16,600 bases of DNA from JAVBSC01 sp031547305 (GTDB lineage: Bacteria; Desulfobacterota; Desulfovibrionia; Desulfovibrionales; Desulfovibrionaceae): assembly GCA_031547305.1 (NCBI GenBank), contig JAVBSC010000032.1, positions 1 to 16,600 of the forward strand, written 5' to 3'. A program made the translations under genes and the position numbers. Shown here piece after piece: positions 14,039 through 16,600 of the stretch. The notes under the pieces were generated by a model. It did no database searches. It saw only the letters and a program-made list of their open reading frames with translations, and was not told where the DNA came from. Each line of letters starts with the position of its first letter. The stretch's first letter is position 1.

Positions 14039-14085
14039 CCGCCGCGCGGGCGGCGCTTGTTTCGCCGTTAAACGCCGGATCGGGC
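14039..14085 (+). repeat. Dispersed intergenic repeat, copy 2
   Basis: GCCGCC-N5-GGCGGC hairpin (14038-14054) followed by the 30-bp block CTTGTTTCGCCGTTAA... (14056-14085) that matches copy 1 (2528-2557) at 28 of 30 positions; the shared hairpin core GCCGCGCGGGCG is at 14041-14052 and 2507-2518. Same orientation, but the gap between hairpin and block is six bases shorter here. Confidence 0.6.
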
Positions 14086-14107
14086 TTATCAACGTTGAAT
14101 TGTTTTA

Positions 14108-14148
14108 AGCACAGTTTATTTGCATACAAATATCATCTGTGCTATAGA
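14108..14148 (+). promoter_or_regulatory. Promoter and concentric dyad before the kinase gene
   Basis: AGCACAG (14108-14114) and CTGTGCT (14137-14143) are a perfect 7-bp inverted repeat, with a nested ATTTG-CATA-CAAAT (14118-14131) almost on the same centre. A promoter with TTGCAT (14120-14125), 17 bp and TATAGA (14143-14148) lies across it, so a dimeric regulator here would cover the -35 and spacer. The promoter scores are modest (3/6 and 4/6). Confidence 0.45.
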
Positions 14149-14296
14149 CAGGATCAATTCCCAAACACAATATTCAGGACTACTTCCACGACGACTGTCT
14201 GGGGGAAAACGATAATCAAGGATATTTCACGGCCAGTATTCGCCGGAGATTTCCCGCCAAGCGTTTAAACCTCCCGGTTGTCACGGGGTCAAGGAC

Positions 14297-16513
14297 ATGC
14301 CGCGACAAACACCGTTCACCCGCCCCGCGTCTTCCACCGCCGTACGCAGAAAGACGCGGAAACAGCGTCATGCCGGCGCCCCCCCCGCGGTGTCGCTTTT
14401 TCCGTCCTACCTGCTGGAGAGCTCCCAGCATCTTATCTTCCGCATGGGCCGGAATATGCGCATAAACTACGGAAACCCGCTGATTACGCGCTATTTCGCC
14501 TGCGATATGGAGGAACTGAAAAGCCGGCACGTGAATTCCACATCTATCCCGGCCGCCACAACCGCCTTTATTGCCACGCATGCGCGCACGGTTTTCCGCA
14601 CCCGCGACAGGGTGAACATCACCGCCACCCTGCCCATGGCGAACGGAGACATTACCGGCGAGTTCATTTTTCTGCCGGAACTCGCCCCCAATGGAGCCGT
14701 GGACGCCGTAGTCTGCCGGATGGTCGACATAACGACAAAAATCCAGGTTGAGCAGGAACTGAATCTTGCGGAAAAACGCGTCGCCGCCCTGCACAGGCTC
14801 ACCCGCATGTATGAGGCGTCCGTGGAAGAGACGTTGCGCTTCGCGCTGGAAGAAATCCGCCTGATGACCGCCAGCGAGCACAGCTATATATTTCTGCCGC
14901 AATTCGGCCTTGACGGCAAAGACCGGATGGCCTGGTCGGACAGCTTGCATAAGGCCTTTGACGGCTCCCCGCTGCCGGACGACAGGCTGCCGGAAAGCTG
15001 CGTGCCGCTGGAGCAGCTCGGCAAACCCAAATTGTCTTCGCAAATAACGAACAGCGACGGAGAAAAGGCTGCCCGCATCAGCCTGGGAAGGCTGCCCATC
15101 TATCGCGGCATGTTTGTGCCTATTGTTGATGAAGGGCAGCTGGTGGCCGTCGTTGCCGTCTGCAACAAGTCTTCGGATTACAGCGCCTCGGATCTCCGGC
15201 AGATGGAGCTGTTCGCCAACGGGATCTGGCTTCTCCTGCGCCGGCATCAGTATATGGACAAGTTGAAACGGGCCAAGGAGCATGCGGAACGGGCCAACAA
15301 AGTCAAAGACGAGTTTCTGGCGAACATCAGCCATGAGTTGCGTACGCCGCTGAACGGCATGCTCAGCATGCTTCAGCTCCTGGGGCTGTCCGGACTGACC
15401 TGCGAACAAAACACCTATACGCAAAACGCGCTGCTTTCCGGGCAGTCGCTCTTGCGCATTATTTCAGATATACTGGACTTTTCCAGTCTGGAGTCCGGTA
15501 AGATGGGGATAAATCAACACCCCTTCGACCCGCGGGCCACGATCTCATCCACCCTGAGCCTCTTTGCCGTCGAAGCTGAAAAACGCGGCATAAACCTGGG
15601 CATGGATATAGACGCTTCCCTGCCGCCGCTGTTGCTGGGGGATGAGGCGCGGATCAGGCAGATTCTGTTCAATCTGGTGGGCAACGCGATCAAATTCACG
15701 GATCAGGGCATCGTGAACATATCCTGTTCCAGGCTGCCGCAAAGCGGCAAGGAAAAAATCCGCCTGTATCTGGCGGTCAGCGATACCGGCATAGGCATCG
15801 CCGAAGAATTCCACAACATTATTTTCGACCCATTCACCCAGATAGACGGCTCCCATTCCCGCAGGCATGCCGGTACGGGACTGGGGCTCGGCATTGTCCA
15901 CCGCCTTACCCAGAACATGGGGGGATCCATAACTGTGGAGAGCGCGCCCGGCCGGGGCACGACATTCCATTGCTCCATTCCCTTTGAAACAGCGCCGCCA
16001 CTCACCAGAGTTGAAGAGCCGCATGACCAGACGGCGCATCCGTTGTCCAGGCTGGATATTCTGGTGGCGGAGGACGATCCGGTCAACCAGTTCGCCATCC
16101 GTACCTTCCTGCTGCGCACGGGGCATCGCATCGTCTGCGTCAATGACGGCCGCCAGGCTTTGGAGGCCTTGCGCCTGCATCCCTTCAACTGTCTGATTAC
16201 AGACATACAGATGCCCGAAATAGACGGCCTGGAAGTAGCCAGGCGCATCCGCGGCCGCCACACCGAGGACATCATCCCTTCCCCCCAGGTGCGGGAACTG
16301 ATGCGCCATGCCCTGCACATGAAGGATGGAACCCTCATCCAGGTATCGCCGGACCTGCCCATAATAGCGCTGACCGCGCACGCCATGAGCGGCGACAAGG
16401 AGCGCTTTCTGAACAGCGGCATGGACATGTACATGTCAAAGCCCATCTCCGTTCCTGAGCTTTCAAAAATTCTGCTGGCCGTGTATGAACGGGTGAAGCG
16501 GGCCGAAAACTGA
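14297..16513 (+). CDS. Soluble hybrid sensor histidine kinase (PAS-GAF-HisKA-HATPase-REC)
   Basis: Autophosphorylating sensor kinase with a fused receiver. The 738-aa product has no membrane segment. Order: a basic, poorly conserved tail (1-36), a PAS-like domain (about 38-150), a GAF domain (about 165-315), a short coiled coil, HisKA with His346 in ISHELRTPLNGM, HATPase with N box Asn459/Asn463, DTGIG (496-500) and GTGLGLGI (527-534), then a receiver (about 586-735) with the acidic pair Asp593/Asp594, phospho-acceptor Asp636, Thr693 and Lys715. About 30 extra residues (653-687) sit in the receiver between helix 3 and strand 4. The ATG at 14297 has GGGG 8 nt upstream and AAGG closer; a later start is possible because PAS begins at 38. 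The signal is unknown. No partner regulator or Hpt protein is adjacent. Confidence 0.92.
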   Translation: MPRQTPFTRPASSTAVRRKTRKQRHAGAPPAVSLFPSYLLESSQHLIFRMGRNMRINYGNPLITRYFACDMEELKSRHVNSTSIPAATTAFIATHARTVFRTRDRVNITATLPMANGDITGEFIFLPELAPNGAVDAVVCRMVDITTKIQVEQELNLAEKRVAALHRLTRMYEASVEETLRFALEEIRLMTASEHSYIFLPQFGLDGKDRMAWSDSLHKAFDGSPLPDDRLPESCVPLEQLGKPKLSSQITNSDGEKAARISLGRLPIYRGMFVPIVDEGQLVAVVAVCNKSSDYSASDLRQMELFANGIWLLLRRHQYMDKLKRAKEHAERANKVKDEFLANISHELRTPLNGMLSMLQLLGLSGLTCEQNTYTQNALLSGQSLLRIISDILDFSSLESGKMGINQHPFDPRATISSTLSLFAVEAEKRGINLGMDIDASLPPLLLGDEARIRQILFNLVGNAIKFTDQGIVNISCSRLPQSGKEKIRLYLAVSDTGIGIAEEFHNIIFDPFTQIDGSHSRRHAGTGLGLGIVHRLTQNMGGSITVESAPGRGTTFHCSIPFETAPPLTRVEEPHDQTAHPLSRLDILVAEDDPVNQFAIRTFLLRTGHRIVCVNDGRQALEALRLHPFNCLITDIQMPEIDGLEVARRIRGRHTEDIIPSPQVRELMRHALHMKDGTLIQVSPDLPIIALTAHAMSGDKERFLNSGMDMYMSKPISVPELSKILLAVYERVKRAEN

Positions 16514-16536
16514 AGCAGCCCTGAATTCGTTCGCAA

Positions 16537-16597
16537 AAACGCCGCCGGGCGTTTCAAGGGCGCTCTGAACGCGCTCCTGAAACGCCCGGCGGCGTTT
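16537..16597 (+). terminator. Rho-independent terminator after the histidine kinase
   Basis: AAACGCCGCCGGGCGTTTCA (16537-16556) pairs perfectly over 20 bp with TGAAACGCCCGGCGGCGTTT (16578-16597), followed by ATT at the window end. The 21-nt loop can itself fold partly. The A/T feet make it work on either strand. Confidence 0.88.
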
Positions 16598-16600
16598 ATT

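Larger units (their letters stand above)
13957..14296. other. 340-bp gap between kdnA terminator and histidine kinase
   Basis: Holds a T7 run (13978-13984), the second copy of the dispersed repeat (14039-14085), an A/T-rich block with the dyad and promoter (14108-14148), and a roughly 140-nt leader up to the kinase ATG. I see no credible gene, RNA or riboswitch motif in it. Confidence 0.7.

Noticed and set aside
14216..15424. 402-codon open frame antisense to the histidine kinase
   Set aside because: Covers promoter leader and kinase start; no ribosome site or recognisable domain.

Overview
The window looks like a chromosomal segment of a Gram-negative, GC-rich deltaproteobacterium of the Desulfovibrio group (Desulfovibrionota). 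This rests on protein character and not on a database search: a CbiK-type cobaltochelatase, a short TatA ending in a Lys then Asp/Glu tail, a GuaB/GuaA pair of desulfovibrio type, LPS genes, and the general GC-rich coding style. All larger genes are housekeeping or cell-envelope genes. There is no phage, IS element, CRISPR array, tRNA or rRNA.

Layout. (1) Positions 1-1949, minus strand: guaB then guaA (partial, running off the left edge), the two steps from IMP to GMP. guaB carries an in-frame TAG at codon 20 but is otherwise intact. (2) 2070-2449, plus strand: tatA, divergent from guaB, with its own promoter, a structured leader and a strong terminator. (3) 2584-5651, minus strand: a tight operon hisC-cmk-lipoprotein-cbiK (gaps of 8, -4 and 7 nt). 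(4) 5835-9628, minus strand: an operon of a large LpoA/PBP1-fold lipoprotein, gatC and gatA. Both Gat proteins are divergent, and GatA lacks two of the three amidase triad residues. (5) 9866-11413, minus strand: a Wzx/MATE-type polysaccharide flippase. (6) 11608-13896, plus strand: kdnB-kdnA, which oxidise and then transaminate C8 of Kdo to give 8-amino-Kdo for LPS, closed by a 15-bp hairpin terminator. (7) 14297-16513, plus strand: a soluble hybrid histidine kinase (PAS-GAF-HisKA-HATPase-REC) behind a dyad-containing promoter, closed by a 20-bp hairpin terminator.

The strongest unusual signals are the amber codon in guaB, the apparently inactive GatA encoded with a divergent GatC and a lipoprotein, the Glu-to-Ser change at a metal-ligand position in CbiK, and the kdnBA pair. 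Intergenic regions hold several repeat-like elements: a roughly 50-bp element present twice (2502-2557 and 14039-14085), a pair of CCGCTTAAGCGG palindromes (9694-9786), and two GC-rich palindromes between gatA and hisC. Lesions in guaB and gatA would fit a lineage under relaxed selection or genome reduction, but that is inference, and an assembly error remains possible for guaB.
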